Source of the DNA: Rhizobium pisi
GTDB lineage: Bacteria > Pseudomonadota > Alphaproteobacteria > Rhizobiales > Rhizobiaceae
DNA length: 64,000 nucleotides
Assembly: GCF_003938655.1 (NCBI RefSeq)
Contig: NZ_RJJT01000002.1
Coordinates: forward strand, 248,001 to 312,000
Reading direction: 5' to 3'
A program made the position numbers and the translations under genes. Numbering within the stretch: the first letter of the stretch is position 1; each line of letters opens with the position of its first letter. The notes below the pieces were generated by a model, which saw nothing but the letters and a program-made list of their open reading frames with translations, ran no database searches and was not told the origin of the DNA. Positions 43,868 to 52,837 of the stretch are shown in pieces.

Positions 43868-45258
43868 TGCCGGAAATGCCCGAACAATCCGCAACTGCCG
43901 GACGCCGCTTCGATACGGTCCTCATCGCCAACCGTGGCGAGATCGCAGCCCGGATAGAGCGCGCCTGTCGCGAGCTCGGCCTGAAGACGGTCGCCATCTG
44001 CTCCGAGGCGGACAGGGACGCGCCCTACGGCAGCACCGCCGACAGCTTTCTCTGCATCGGCCCGTCAAGTGCAGCCAGGAGCTATCTCAATCAGGATGCC
44101 ATTCTTCTCGCGGCACGTCTGACCGGCGCAGGCGCCATCCATCCCGGCTATGGCTTTCTGTCGGAAAACGCAGCCTTCGCCGACGCCGTCGAAAAGGCGG
44201 GGCTGATCTTCATTGGCCCGAGTGCCTCGTCGATTGCGACGATGGGCGACAAGATCTCGGCGAAGCGGGCGATGATGGCCGCCGGCGTCCCATGCGTTCC
44301 CGGCCCGGACACCTCGCTGCCCGACGATCCCACATCGGTCGAACGCATCGCGCTGGAGATCGGATATCCCGTCATCATCAAGGCGGCCGGTGGCGGTGGC
44401 GGACGCGGCATGCGTGTCGTGCCGAAGTCCGATCAACTGCATGAGGCGATCGCGCTGACGCGGGAAGAGGCGCGCAAGGCCTTCGGTTCCCCCTCGCTCT
44501 ACATGGAGAAATTCCTCCAGCATCCGCGCCACATCGAGATGCAGGTTGTTTGCGACGATCACGGCAACGCCGTGTGGCTGGGGCACCGGGACTGCTCGAT
44601 GCAGCGCCGCCATCAGAAGGTGGTGGAGGAGGCGCCCGCACCTGGGATCGCAGCCGATATCATCCAGCCGGTTGGCGAGGCCTGCGTGCAGGCCTGCCTC
44701 CAGATCGGCTATCGCGGCGTCGGAACCTTCGAATTCCTCTATGAGGACGGGGCTTTCTATTTCATCGAAATGAACACGCGCCTTCAGGTCGAACATCCCG
44801 TCACCGAGGTGACGAGCGGGCTCGACATCGTCCAGGCACAGATAGAGGCGGCCCAAGGTCACGTTCTCAATCTCACCCAAGGCGATGTGACGTGCAAAGG
44901 CCATTCTTTCGAATGCCGCATCAACGCCGAGGATCCGGACACCTTCCTGCCGTCGGCTGGCGTCATCACCCATCTGGTTTTGCCCCAGGGGCCGGGCATT
45001 CGGGTCGATACCCATATTCATACCGGCTACACGGTCTCGCCCTATTACGACTCGCTGATCGCCAAGCTGATCGTGCATGCGCCGACGCGGGCGGAAGCGA
45101 TGGCGAGAATGTGCGACGCGCTTGCCGGCACGGAGATCGAGGGAATCGCCACCAATATTCCCTTCCTGCGCTCCCTGTTCGAGGACCACGCATTCGCGCG
45201 CGGCGAGACCGACATCCACTATCTCGAACACTGGCTGAAGCTGCGGAGGGCGGCATGA
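43867..45258 (+). CDS. accC: Biotin carboxylase subunit
   Basis: A 463-residue ATP-grasp enzyme that carboxylates biotin with bicarbonate and ATP. The N-terminus has FDTVLIANRGEIAARIERAC. The glycine loop KAAGGGGGRGMRVV, the EKFLQHPRHIEMQV segment and the metal/bicarbonate site EMNTRLQVEHPVTE are all intact. The C-terminal NIPFLRSLFEDHAFARGE is typical. Its ATG overlaps the carrier stop by one base. Operon partners homologous to the carboxyltransferase domain of urea carboxylase suggest that it serves a substrate carboxylase rather than acetyl-CoA carboxylase. Confidence 0.93.
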   Translation: MPEMPEQSATAGRRFDTVLIANRGEIAARIERACRELGLKTVAICSEADRDAPYGSTADSFLCIGPSSAARSYLNQDAILLAARLTGAGAIHPGYGFLSENAAFADAVEKAGLIFIGPSASSIATMGDKISAKRAMMAAGVPCVPGPDTSLPDDPTSVERIALEIGYPVIIKAAGGGGGRGMRVVPKSDQLHEAIALTREEARKAFGSPSLYMEKFLQHPRHIEMQVVCDDHGNAVWLGHRDCSMQRRHQKVVEEAPAPGIAADIIQPVGEACVQACLQIGYRGVGTFEFLYEDGAFYFIEMNTRLQVEHPVTEVTSGLDIVQAQIEAAQGHVLNLTQGDVTCKGHSFECRINAEDPDTFLPSAGVITHLVLPQGPGIRVDTHIHTGYTVSPYYDSLIAKLIVHAPTRAEAMARMCDALAGTEIEGIATNIPFLRSLFEDHAFARGETDIHYLEHWLKLRRAA

Positions 45259-45677
45259 GCGCGATCGATTTCAGCGATCCGGCAACCATCGCCTTCCTCA
45301 CCGACGCGCTGACGACCGCAGGCGTGCACGGGCTCGAAATCTCCCGTCCGGACGGACAGCTTCGTATCGTCGTCGCCGGAAAAGATGGCGCCCGGCTCAG
45401 CTCGACCGGAGCGCCGCCACGCGCGCCCAGTTCCGCAACGGCCGTCGTGAAGGCGCCGATGGCAGGCCGCTTCTATGTCGAGCATCCAGGCTCCGCCACG
45501 CCCCAGAAGCTGCCGCGCTCCGTATCCGACGCGGACGTCGTCGGTTTCGTCGGGGTAGGGCATGTCCTGCTTCCCCTTCGCGCCAGCCGTTCCGGTGTTT
45601 TGATCCGGCTGCTCGCCGAGCCCGGCGCCCTGGTCGGCTTCGGTGATCCCCTGTTCGAAATCGAGCTTCAGCCATGA
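45255..45677 (+). CDS. Biotinyl/lipoyl-domain protein lacking the acceptor lysine
   Basis: A 140-residue protein with the AccB layout: an N-terminal helix, VKAPMAGRFYVEHPG at about 65-79, and the closing GFGDPLFEIE. At the place of EAMKM the sequence reads GVGHVLL, so by my alignment His 103 replaces the biotinyl lysine. It cannot be biotinylated in the normal way. It overlaps accC by 4 bp and pxpB by 4 bp, so it is a fixed member of the operon. A structural or docking role in the complex is one possibility. Confidence 0.8.
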   Translation: MSAIDFSDPATIAFLTDALTTAGVHGLEISRPDGQLRIVVAGKDGARLSSTGAPPRAPSSATAVVKAPMAGRFYVEHPGSATPQKLPRSVSDADVVGFVGVGHVLLPLRASRSGVLIRLLAEPGALVGFGDPLFEIELQP

Positions 45678-46381
45678 TCGTCACGACGAACAGACGCGCA
45701 TCCCAACGCGAGATCGTTCCAGCCACCAATAGCCAGGCTCGCGTTTCCTCGATCGGCGCCAGATCCTTCCTGCTCGAGGCGCCAGGCGATTTCGATCTTG
45801 CCGCGCAGCGGCGGATCTGGGCCCTGTCCCAGACGGTGAAGGGCTGGCCGGACCTTGCTGAAAACATCCCCGGCATGACCAACCTGCTGGTGATCTTCAA
45901 GGAGACGCCTGAAGATCCCGATGCGGTGGTCGCCCGGCTGCTGGAGGCGTGGGAGAATGCGCGCAGTATGGATCTCAAGGGCAAGACGATCGAGATCGCC
46001 GTCCATTACGGCGGCGACCATGCGATGGATCTTCCAGCCCTTTGCGATCTTTCGGGCTTAAGCGATCGCGAGGTCATCCGTATCCACCACGAAGCGACCT
46101 ACCGCGTCTTCGCCTTGGGCAGCGCTCCCGGTTTCGGCTATCTGCACGGTCTCGATCCGCGCATCTACATGCCGCGGAAGACCGTGCCTTCGCTGAAGAT
46201 GCCGAAGGGTTGCGTGACGATCGGCGGCATGCAGACCGGCGTCGCCATGCTCACAGGCCCCAACGGCTGGAATTCCATCGGCTTTGCGACCCTTGAGATG
46301 TTCGACCCCACCTTGCCGAGCCCCGCCATGATGGCGCCGGGAGATACGGTGCGGTTCCTGCCGGCGAGGATCGAGCTATGA
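45674..46381 (+). CDS. pxpB: PxpB/KipI-family protein (AHS1 domain)
   Basis: A 235-residue AHS1-domain protein, a subunit of ATP-dependent 5-oxoprolinase PxpABC; the same fold forms part of the carboxyltransferase region of urea carboxylase. It contains the conserved ALGSAPGFGYLHGLDPRIYM and PRKTVPSLKMPKGCVTIGG segments. About 35 extra N-terminal residues precede the usual start. It overlaps its neighbours on both sides by 4 bp, forming a coupled cassette with biotin carboxylase, carrier and PxpC. Confidence 0.9.
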   Translation: MIVTTNRRASQREIVPATNSQARVSSIGARSFLLEAPGDFDLAAQRRIWALSQTVKGWPDLAENIPGMTNLLVIFKETPEDPDAVVARLLEAWENARSMDLKGKTIEIAVHYGGDHAMDLPALCDLSGLSDREVIRIHHEATYRVFALGSAPGFGYLHGLDPRIYMPRKTVPSLKMPKGCVTIGGMQTGVAMLTGPNGWNSIGFATLEMFDPTLPSPAMMAPGDTVRFLPARIEL

Positions 46382-47373
46382 TCGAGATTTTGGAAAGTGG
46401 CCCGTTCAACACGGTGCAGGATCTTGGACGCCCCGGCTACCGCGATATCGGCGTATCGGCGAGCGGCGCGATGGATCCGCTTGCGGTCCGGATCGGCAAT
46501 ATTCTCGTCAGCAATGACGAAAATGCGGCCGTGATAGAGGTGCAGACCTTCCCGTTCAGCCTGTGTTTCGAGCAGCGAATCGTCTTTGCCGTCACCGGCG
46601 CCGACGGCAATCCTCATCTGGACGGATCGGAACTCCTTCCCTGGTGTGCCTATCTCGCGGAACCGGGACAGGTTCTCGAATTGAGGCAACCTCCGCAGCT
46701 TGCGCGTGCCTATATCTCGCTCGGAGGCGGGCTGGATATTCCCGTTGTCATGGGTTCGCGAAGCACGTCGCTCCGCGGCGGCTTCGGGGGCAATGCCGGC
46801 CGGCCTCTGGCGAAGGGCGATCGGATCGCGGTCGGCGAGGACGCGGAGATCGCCATGCTGCCGGCCCAGGGTCTTGCCGTCGTCGAACCGGCCGTAGCGT
46901 TGCGTGATGTCTTCTCCGCTTCCGTCGACGGCACGCTGCCGATCCGGGCCCTGCCAGCCGGCGAGCACGATCTTTTCGCCGGAGATAGCGAAGATTTCTG
47001 GAGCCAGACCTGGAGGATTTCCTCCCGCAGCGACCGCACGGGCTATCGCCTCTCCGGCGAACCGATCACGCCGACGGCGTCGATCGAGATGCGTTCCCAC
47101 GGCGTCGTACCCGGCGTGATCCAGGTTCCGCCCGGCGGCGAGCCGATCGTGCAGATGAGCGATGCGAACACCGCCGGCGGATATCCGAAGATCGCCGGCG
47201 TCATCGAGTGCGACCTGTGGCGGCTCGGGCAGGCCCGCATCGGCGCCCGCCTCAGCTTCGTTCGCTCGACCCATGCCGAAGCGCGCGCCGTGGAACAGGC
47301 TGTCGCCCGCTATGTCGACGACGTCAGGCAGACATGCCGGATGGTCAAGCGCGCCTTGAAGGCGATGGCCTGA
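46378..47373 (+). CDS. pxpC: PxpC/KipA-family protein (AHS2 domain)
   Basis: A 331-residue AHS2-domain protein, the partner of PxpB. Family hallmarks are NTVQDLGRPGYRDIGVSASG (with Met-Asp-Pro following), AYISLGGGLDIPVVMGSRST, SDRTGYRLSGEPI, and the closing SHGVVPGVIQVPPGGEPIVQ. PxpB and PxpC together activate or carry substrate in 5-oxoprolinase, and their fused homologue is the carboxyltransferase of urea carboxylase. The presence of biotin carboxylase genes directly upstream makes a carboxylation-based mechanism plausible here. Confidence 0.92.
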   Translation: MIEILESGPFNTVQDLGRPGYRDIGVSASGAMDPLAVRIGNILVSNDENAAVIEVQTFPFSLCFEQRIVFAVTGADGNPHLDGSELLPWCAYLAEPGQVLELRQPPQLARAYISLGGGLDIPVVMGSRSTSLRGGFGGNAGRPLAKGDRIAVGEDAEIAMLPAQGLAVVEPAVALRDVFSASVDGTLPIRALPAGEHDLFAGDSEDFWSQTWRISSRSDRTGYRLSGEPITPTASIEMRSHGVVPGVIQVPPGGEPIVQMSDANTAGGYPKIAGVIECDLWRLGQARIGARLSFVRSTHAEARAVEQAVARYVDDVRQTCRMVKRALKAMA

Positions 47374-47428
47374 TGCGGGACGCCGACATCCATGAAAACA
47401 AGGCGACGGCCGTCAAAAGGAGGAACCG

Positions 47429-48196
47429 ATGAAGATCGATCTGAATTCCGACATGGGCGAAGGATTTGGTCCCTACCGGCTGTGCGACGACGAAGCGATG
47501 ATGAAACTGGTCTCGTCGGCCAACATAGCTTGCGGCTTCCATGGCGGCGACCCCGAGACGATGGGGCGCATGGTCCGGCTCGCGAAGCTGAACGGCGTCG
47601 GTATCGGCGCGCATCCTGGCTTGCCCGACAGGCTGGGATTCGGCCGGCGCGAAATACCGTTTTCGGCGGACGAGCTTCGCCAGCAGATGCTTTATCAACT
47701 CGGCGCCCTGATGGCGATCGCCCGGAGCGAGGGGGTTACTGTCTCCCATATCAGCTTCCATGCGGCCATGGGCAATATGGTCAACCGCGATCCTGTCGTC
47801 GCCGACCTGATGATGGATGCGATCGCCGCCGTGGATACCAATCTTGTCATCTTCGTCACGTCAGGCAGCGAGATCCAACAGGCCGCCAGACGCGCGCGCT
47901 TGAAAACGTTGGCGCTCTTCCTTGCCGACCGGGCCTATGACGCCGAGGGCGGACTTGTCGCGCGCGGGCTCCCCGGCGCGGTCATTAAAGACGAAGCTTC
48001 GGTGCGCACGCGTGTGCGGCAATTCCTGCTCGACGGAACCGTCCAGACTATCGACGGCGCCGTGATCGCGATGCCGGCCCGCTCCATTCTCGTCCATAGC
48101 GATACGCCCGGCGCCCTGGAGCTTGCCGGCATCGTGCGCGCCGAAATCGAAGCTACAGGCGCGACGCTCGCGCCTGCCGCTGGACTCGCCGACTGA
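47429..48196 (+). CDS. pxpA: PxpA/LamB-YcsF-family hydrolase subunit
   Basis: A 255-residue LamB/YcsF protein. It begins with the diagnostic KIDLNSDMGEGFGPYRLCDD and has NIACGFHGGDPETM and VSHISFHAAMGNM with candidate metal ligands. In 5-oxoprolinase it opens the lactam ring. AAAAGGAGG precedes the ATG. It lies 55 bp after pxpC, completing the PxpABC set. The natural substrate could be 5-oxoproline or another lactam or amide. Confidence 0.93.
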   Translation: MKIDLNSDMGEGFGPYRLCDDEAMMKLVSSANIACGFHGGDPETMGRMVRLAKLNGVGIGAHPGLPDRLGFGRREIPFSADELRQQMLYQLGALMAIARSEGVTVSHISFHAAMGNMVNRDPVVADLMMDAIAAVDTNLVIFVTSGSEIQQAARRARLKTLALFLADRAYDAEGGLVARGLPGAVIKDEASVRTRVRQFLLDGTVQTIDGAVIAMPARSILVHSDTPGALELAGIVRAEIEATGATLAPAAGLAD

Positions 48197-48258
48197 CGCA
48201 ATCCTGATCGCTTGCGGGCGGTCTCTCGTTTCAATCTCCCATCGAAGGACCAAGTCCG

Positions 48259-49461
48259 ATGTCCGTCATCGCAGACCGCCTGAAAAACGTTTCCATATCC
48301 GCATCCGCCGCCATGACCCAGCGCGCCCGGGAACTGGCCGCACGAGGGATCAAGGTCGTCAGCCTCTCGTCCGGCGAGCCGGACTTCCCCACCCCGACGC
48401 ACGCGATCGAGGCAGCCCATGCTGCAGCTCTTGCGGGTGACACGAAATATCCGCCGATGGACGGCACACCGGCGCTCAAGTCCGCCATCATCAGGAAGTT
48501 CAAACGGGACAACAATCTCGACTACGATGCCAGCCAGATCGTCGTGTCGGGCGGCGGCAAGCAGGTGATCTTCAATGCCATGCTGGCAACCTGCAATCCG
48601 GGTGACGAGGTCGTCATTCCCACCCCCTCCTGGGTCAGCTATGCCGACATCGTCAAATTCGCCGGCGGCGTCCCGGTCGCAGTCCCCTGCCACGAACAGG
48701 CCGGCTTCAAGCTGCGTCCGGAAGATCTGGAGGCAGCGATCACGCCGCGCACCAAATGGCTCTTCCTGAATTTCCCGAACAATCCGACCGGTGCCGCCTG
48801 CTCGCGGGTGGAGATGGCCGCCATCGCCGAGGTCATGCTGCGCCATCCCGATATCTGGATCATGACCGACGACATCTACGAACACCTGGTCTATGACGAC
48901 TTCCAGTTCTGCACGATCGCCGAAGTCGAGCCGAGACTCTATGACCGCGTCCTGACGATGAACGGCGTCTCCAAGGCTTACGCGATGACCGGATGGCGGC
49001 TCGGCTTCTGCGCCGGGCCGAAGGACCTGATCTCCGCCATCAGCAATGTCAACGGCCAGAATGGCGGCGGCATTGCGACGCTCACCCAGGCTGCGGCGAC
49101 CGCGGCCCTGGACGGTCCTCAGGATCTTTTGAAGGAGCGCGCCGCGATCTACAAAAAGAGACGCGACTTCGTCCTCGACAAGTTGTCCGAGGTGGAAGGG
49201 CTGCGTTGCCACAGACCCGAGGGCGCCTTCTACATCTACCCCAATATCTCGGGGCTGATCGGCAAGACCAGCAAGGGTGGGCGAAAGATCGAGACCGATG
49301 TCGATTTCGTCATGGCGCTGGTCGAGGAGCATCATGTCGCGACCGTGCAGGGAGCGGCTTACGGAATGAGCCCCTTCTTCCGCATTTCCTACGCGACCAG
49401 CATGGAGAAACTCGACGAAGGCTGCGCGCGCATAGCCCAGTTCTGCCGGGACATGCGCTGA
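48259..49461 (+). CDS. Class I/II pyridoxal-phosphate aminotransferase
   Basis: A 400-residue aspartate-aminotransferase-like enzyme. LSSGEPDFPTPTHAIEAA marks the N-terminus, FLNFPNNPTGAACS and MTDDIYEHLVYD bind the cofactor, and the Schiff-base Lys lies in NGVSKAYAMTGWRLGF near 238. The C-terminal RISYATSMEKLDEG carries the substrate carboxylate Arg. It lies 62 bp after pxpA and probably handles the amino acid released by ring opening (glutamate-like or a homologue). Broad aspartate/aromatic specificity is common in this group. Confidence 0.92.
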   Translation: MSVIADRLKNVSISASAAMTQRARELAARGIKVVSLSSGEPDFPTPTHAIEAAHAAALAGDTKYPPMDGTPALKSAIIRKFKRDNNLDYDASQIVVSGGGKQVIFNAMLATCNPGDEVVIPTPSWVSYADIVKFAGGVPVAVPCHEQAGFKLRPEDLEAAITPRTKWLFLNFPNNPTGAACSRVEMAAIAEVMLRHPDIWIMTDDIYEHLVYDDFQFCTIAEVEPRLYDRVLTMNGVSKAYAMTGWRLGFCAGPKDLISAISNVNGQNGGGIATLTQAAATAALDGPQDLLKERAAIYKKRRDFVLDKLSEVEGLRCHRPEGAFYIYPNISGLIGKTSKGGRKIETDVDFVMALVEEHHVATVQGAAYGMSPFFRISYATSMEKLDEGCARIAQFCRDMR

Positions 49462-49474
49462 CCGCCGACGTGCG

Positions 49475-50380
49475 TTAGGCTTTCAGCCGCGCCGTCAGGC
49501 CGAGAAGGATGTCGCGGACGGCGAGAGCCGGTTCCGACAGGGGATTCTGGTCGGAAACGCAAAGCGACAGGGTTTCCTCGATCCGTGGTGAGACGAGGCG
49601 GCAGATCAGCGGCTCGCTCGATTCCGATACGATGCGATCGGCAATGGCTTTTGGCATAATCGTCGCACCGAGGCCGCTGCCCACCGCGCGGGCCAGCGTG
49701 CGGACGATTTCGACCTCGGCGACGACCTTCAGATTGGTGCGGGTGCGCGTGAAGGCGGTATCGACCGCTCGCCGGACGAAGTTATAGGCCGGTGGCAACA
49801 GCATCGGAATCCCGTCGAGAGCGCTGACCGGAACAGGCTTCTCACCCGCTTCGATGGCAAAGTCGCGATGGGCGACCAGGAAAAACTCTTCACTCAGGAT
49901 CGGCTCGAACCGGACACCCTTGATCGGGCCGGTTCCATGGAGAAGGGCCATCTCCAGCCGGCCATTCATGATCATCTGGCTATAGGTCTGCCCGACGCTT
50001 TCGGTCAGGTGCAGCAGGATGCCGGGATGCAGCTTCCTGGTTTCCGCCAGGAGTTCGACCGAGAGCGTGGCCGCACTGCTGAACGGCACGAGGCCGACGG
50101 ACACGCGCCCGGCAAGCGAATTGCCGGCCGCGGATGCATCCGCTTGCGCCTGTTCCATCTGCCGCAGGATAATCTGCGCATGGCGATACACAGCATGTCC
50201 CGCATCGGTCATGCTGACGCCTTGCTGGCTGCGGATCAGCAGCTTGTGGCCGAAATGCTCCTCCAGTGCTGCAAGCTGCTGGCTGAGGGCCGGCTGGGCG
50301 ATGTGCAAAAGGTCCGCCGCCCGCGTGATGCTGCCGCTGTCGACGATCACGATGAAAGATTTGAGGCGTCTGATGTCCAT
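49475..50380 (-). CDS. LysR-family regulator, Nac/CbbR-like
   Basis: A 301-residue LTTR beginning MDIRRLKSFIVIVDSGSITR, with the winged helix LLHIAQPALSQQLAALEEHF and a PBP2 ligand domain. Upstream in-frame codons lack coding character, so the ATG at 50380 is chosen. The helix-turn-helix pattern resembles Nac-type nitrogen regulators. It separates the Pxp operon from the divergent SDR/ABC operon and could control the latter, with about 224 bp between starts. Confidence 0.9.
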   Translation of the reverse strand: MDIRRLKSFIVIVDSGSITRAADLLHIAQPALSQQLAALEEHFGHKLLIRSQQGVSMTDAGHAVYRHAQIILRQMEQAQADASAAGNSLAGRVSVGLVPFSSAATLSVELLAETRKLHPGILLHLTESVGQTYSQMIMNGRLEMALLHGTGPIKGVRFEPILSEEFFLVAHRDFAIEAGEKPVPVSALDGIPMLLPPAYNFVRRAVDTAFTRTRTNLKVVAEVEIVRTLARAVGSGLGATIMPKAIADRIVSESSEPLICRLVSPRIEETLSLCVSDQNPLSEPALAVRDILLGLTARLKA

Positions 50381-50604
50381 GAGGATCGGGGTACCGTTCT
50401 GATCTGCGCGGGTCACATGTTTGCAGACGTGCATGGCTTTTGCAACGCGGCGCGGATGCCGCGAGGCGATGCTGACATCGCCTGCTTCTGTTCTTCCGCC
50501 GCGGCCCCGGCTCCATAACCGTTGCTTATTGCTCCAGAGATAATCGGTCTTAGGCAAGGGATGAAAGCTTCGCTACTGTCTCGATCAACAACAAGGGAAC
50601 GACA

Positions 50605-51378
50605 ATGCCATTCTCCGACTACAAGACCGCACTGGTGACCGGCGCCTCTTCCGGTATCGGCGCAGCCGTGGTTGAGCGGCTCCGCCGGGAGAACATCGAG
50701 GTCCATGCCGTTGCCCGTAGCGCAGATGCCCTGCAGCAGCTGGCAGCACGGACGGGCTGCATCGCCCATGTCGTCGATGTGACCGACCGTCAGGCAATAG
50801 CCGAGCTCACCCGTCGGGTGGAGTTCGATATTCTCGTCAACAATGCCGGCGTCGACCGGCCGAAGAAGTTCCTGGAAGCCGATGAGGCCGATATCGATCT
50901 CCTCGTCGACGTCAATCTCCGCGCGGTCCTGCATATCTGCCGCCTTGTCGTGCCTGGCATGGTGGCGCGCGATCGCGGGCACGTCATCAATATTTCTTCG
51001 ATCGCCGGCGCTTATAATTTCGGTGGCAACTCGTCCTATCACGCCACCAAGGCAGGGGTGAGCATGCTGTCCAACCAGCTGCGCATCGACGCTTTCGGCA
51101 AGCGGGTACGGGTGACCGAAATCTGCCCCGGCCGGGTCGCCACCGACATTTTCAATCACGTCCATGGCGATGATCCCAGCGTCCGCGAACGATTCATCGA
51201 CGGCTTCGAATTACCGCAGGCGGCCGATATCGCCGATGCGATTGCCTTCGCCATCGCAGCTCCCGTCGCCGTCAACATCGGACACATGGAGATCACGCCC
51301 ACGCTGCAGGTCATGGGCGGCCTGCAGACGGCGAAGCCCGCGGCCAAGACGGATCCATCCGGGGAGCCAAAGCCGTGA
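50605..51378 (+). CDS. Short-chain dehydrogenase/reductase
   Basis: A 257-residue SDR with TGASSGIG at about 14-21, NNAGVD near 90, the catalytic Ser in ISSIAG and YHATK. The C-terminus (VNIGHMEITPTLQVMGGLQT) fits the YdfG-like serine/3-hydroxy acid dehydrogenase group, which oxidise beta-hydroxy acids. It starts the plus-strand operon opposite the LysR gene and overlaps the first permease gene by 4 bp. It likely acts on the compound brought in by the amino-acid-type importer. Confidence 0.85.
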   Translation: MPFSDYKTALVTGASSGIGAAVVERLRRENIEVHAVARSADALQQLAARTGCIAHVVDVTDRQAIAELTRRVEFDILVNNAGVDRPKKFLEADEADIDLLVDVNLRAVLHICRLVVPGMVARDRGHVINISSIAGAYNFGGNSSYHATKAGVSMLSNQLRIDAFGKRVRVTEICPGRVATDIFNHVHGDDPSVRERFIDGFELPQAADIADAIAFAIAAPVAVNIGHMEITPTLQVMGGLQTAKPAAKTDPSGEPKP

Positions 51379-52082
51379 GTGGTTTCGACCTTTCGGCAAT
51401 CCTCGGAAATCCGGAATATGCCGCGATGCTGCTGCATGGCATCGAGATGACCTTCATCATCTATGCCGGGTCCTGGTCGCTGGCGATGGCGTTGGCGATG
51501 CTGCTGCTCGCCTTGCGTCTGTCACCCTTTCGCTTCGGCGATCCGTTGGTCGCTGCTTACGTATCCTACCACCGGAATGTTCCCACCCTGGTTCAGCTGA
51601 TGCTGTGGTATTTCGGGATTTTCACCCTGATGCCGAGCGGGCTGGCGACTTGGCTTGCAGTCCACAATGCGGAGGCCATCTTCGCCGTCATCGGGCTCGG
51701 GCTCTGCCAGGCGGCCTATTTCAGCGAAGATCTTCGTTCCGGCGTGCGCTCGGTCAGTCCCGGCCAAATGCAGGCGGCCCGGGCCCTCGGCCACGGTTAT
51801 GTCTCGGCGATGCGCTTCGTCATCATGCCGCAGGGCGTGCGCAACGCGCTGCCGCCGCTCATCAATCACAGCGTTTCCCTGTTCAAGAACAGCAGTCTCG
51901 CCGTTGTCATCGGCGCCTCGGAGCTGACGCATGCCGTCAAGGAAATCGAGAACCTCAGCTTCAGGACCTTCGAGATCTACCTGATCGGCACGGTTCTCTA
52001 TCTCTTCTTCTCGCTCGTGATCATGAGCATCGGCGCCTATCTCTCGATGCGCACCGATCCTGCCCGGAGTGCGCGCGCATGA
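51375..52082 (+). CDS. Polar amino-acid ABC transporter permease 1
   Basis: A 235-residue HisMQ-type permease starting at GTG 51375 with GGGGAG upstream. Membrane spans alternate with the EAA loop [20 protein letters not shown] and [20 protein letters not shown]. It pairs with the next permease, whose start overlaps its stop (ATGA). Substrates of the family are polar amino acids and related ions. Confidence 0.93.
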   Translation: MSGFDLSAILGNPEYAAMLLHGIEMTFIIYAGSWSLAMALAMLLLALRLSPFRFGDPLVAAYVSYHRNVPTLVQLMLWYFGIFTLMPSGLATWLAVHNAEAIFAVIGLGLCQAAYFSEDLRSGVRSVSPGQMQAARALGHGYVSAMRFVIMPQGVRNALPPLINHSVSLFKNSSLAVVIGASELTHAVKEIENLSFRTFEIYLIGTVLYLFFSLVIMSIGAYLSMRTDPARSARA

Positions 52083-52837
52083 TCCACGACATGATCGCCA
52101 TCGTCCGAGATTACTGGCTGCTGCTGCTGATCGGCCAATATCCGAACGGCCCGCTTGGCGGGCTCGCCAATACGCTGATCCTTTCGGCGCTCAGCATCGC
52201 TCTCGCCTTTCCGGCCAGCATTCTGTTCGCATTGGCGCGGCTCTCCAAATTGCGTCTGCTGCGCTGGCCGGTGACGGCGCTGGTTTATTTCACCAGGGGC
52301 GTACCGCTCCTGATGCTCATCCTGTGGAGCTATTTCCTCGTCCCGCTCATGACTGGCGCCGACGTGCCGAGCTTCCTCACCATGCTGACGACACTCGTGG
52401 TCTACCAGAGCGCGTTCCTGAGCGAAGTCGTGCGCGCCGGCATCGTGGCGCTCGGACCGGGCCAGATGGATGCGGCGCGGGCGCTCGGCCACGGCTATTT
52501 CGGGGCGATGCGCTTCGTCATCCTGCCGCAGGCGCTCTACAACATGATCCCGAGCATCCTCTCCACCTTCGTCTCGACGATCAAGGACACGACGCTCGGC
52601 TATGTGATCAACGTGCCGGACCTCACCTTTGCGGCAAGCCAGGTCAACAACCAGCTCCTGACGCAGCCTTTCCAGGTCTTCCTCATTCTGGCGATCGTAT
52701 ATTTCGCCATCTGCTGGACGCTCACCTACTTCGCGAACCGCCTCGAGCGGCGCATCACGCGGCGGCGCGCGGGACTTGCCAGCTTTCCCGCCGCCGCCCC
52801 GATCACGCCGTCGAAAATTGTATCGGAGCAGCTATGA
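52079..52837 (+). CDS. Polar amino-acid ABC transporter permease 2
   Basis: A 252-residue HisMQ-type permease. Characteristic segments are [36 protein letters not shown] and [20 protein letters not shown]. The ATG at 52079 overlaps the preceding stop; the end overlaps the ATPase start by 4 bp. Together with the first permease it forms the membrane channel. Confidence 0.93.
   Translation: MIHDMIAIVRDYWLLLLIGQYPNGPLGGLANTLILSALSIALAFPASILFALARLSKLRLLRWPVTALVYFTRGVPLLMLILWSYFLVPLMTGADVPSFLTMLTTLVVYQSAFLSEVVRAGIVALGPGQMDAARALGHGYFGAMRFVILPQALYNMIPSILSTFVSTIKDTTLGYVINVPDLTFAASQVNNQLLTQPFQVFLILAIVYFAICWTLTYFANRLERRITRRRAGLASFPAAAPITPSKIVSEQL

Noticed and set aside
47935..49335. Long minus-strand frame opposite pxpA and the aminotransferase
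   Set aside because: Antisense shadow; the plus-strand genes have all diagnostic motifs.
52069..52833. Upstream extension of the GlnQ-type ATPase frame through the second permease
   Set aside because: The extension is out of frame with a clear permease gene and lacks ATPase motifs; the real start overlaps the permease stop.
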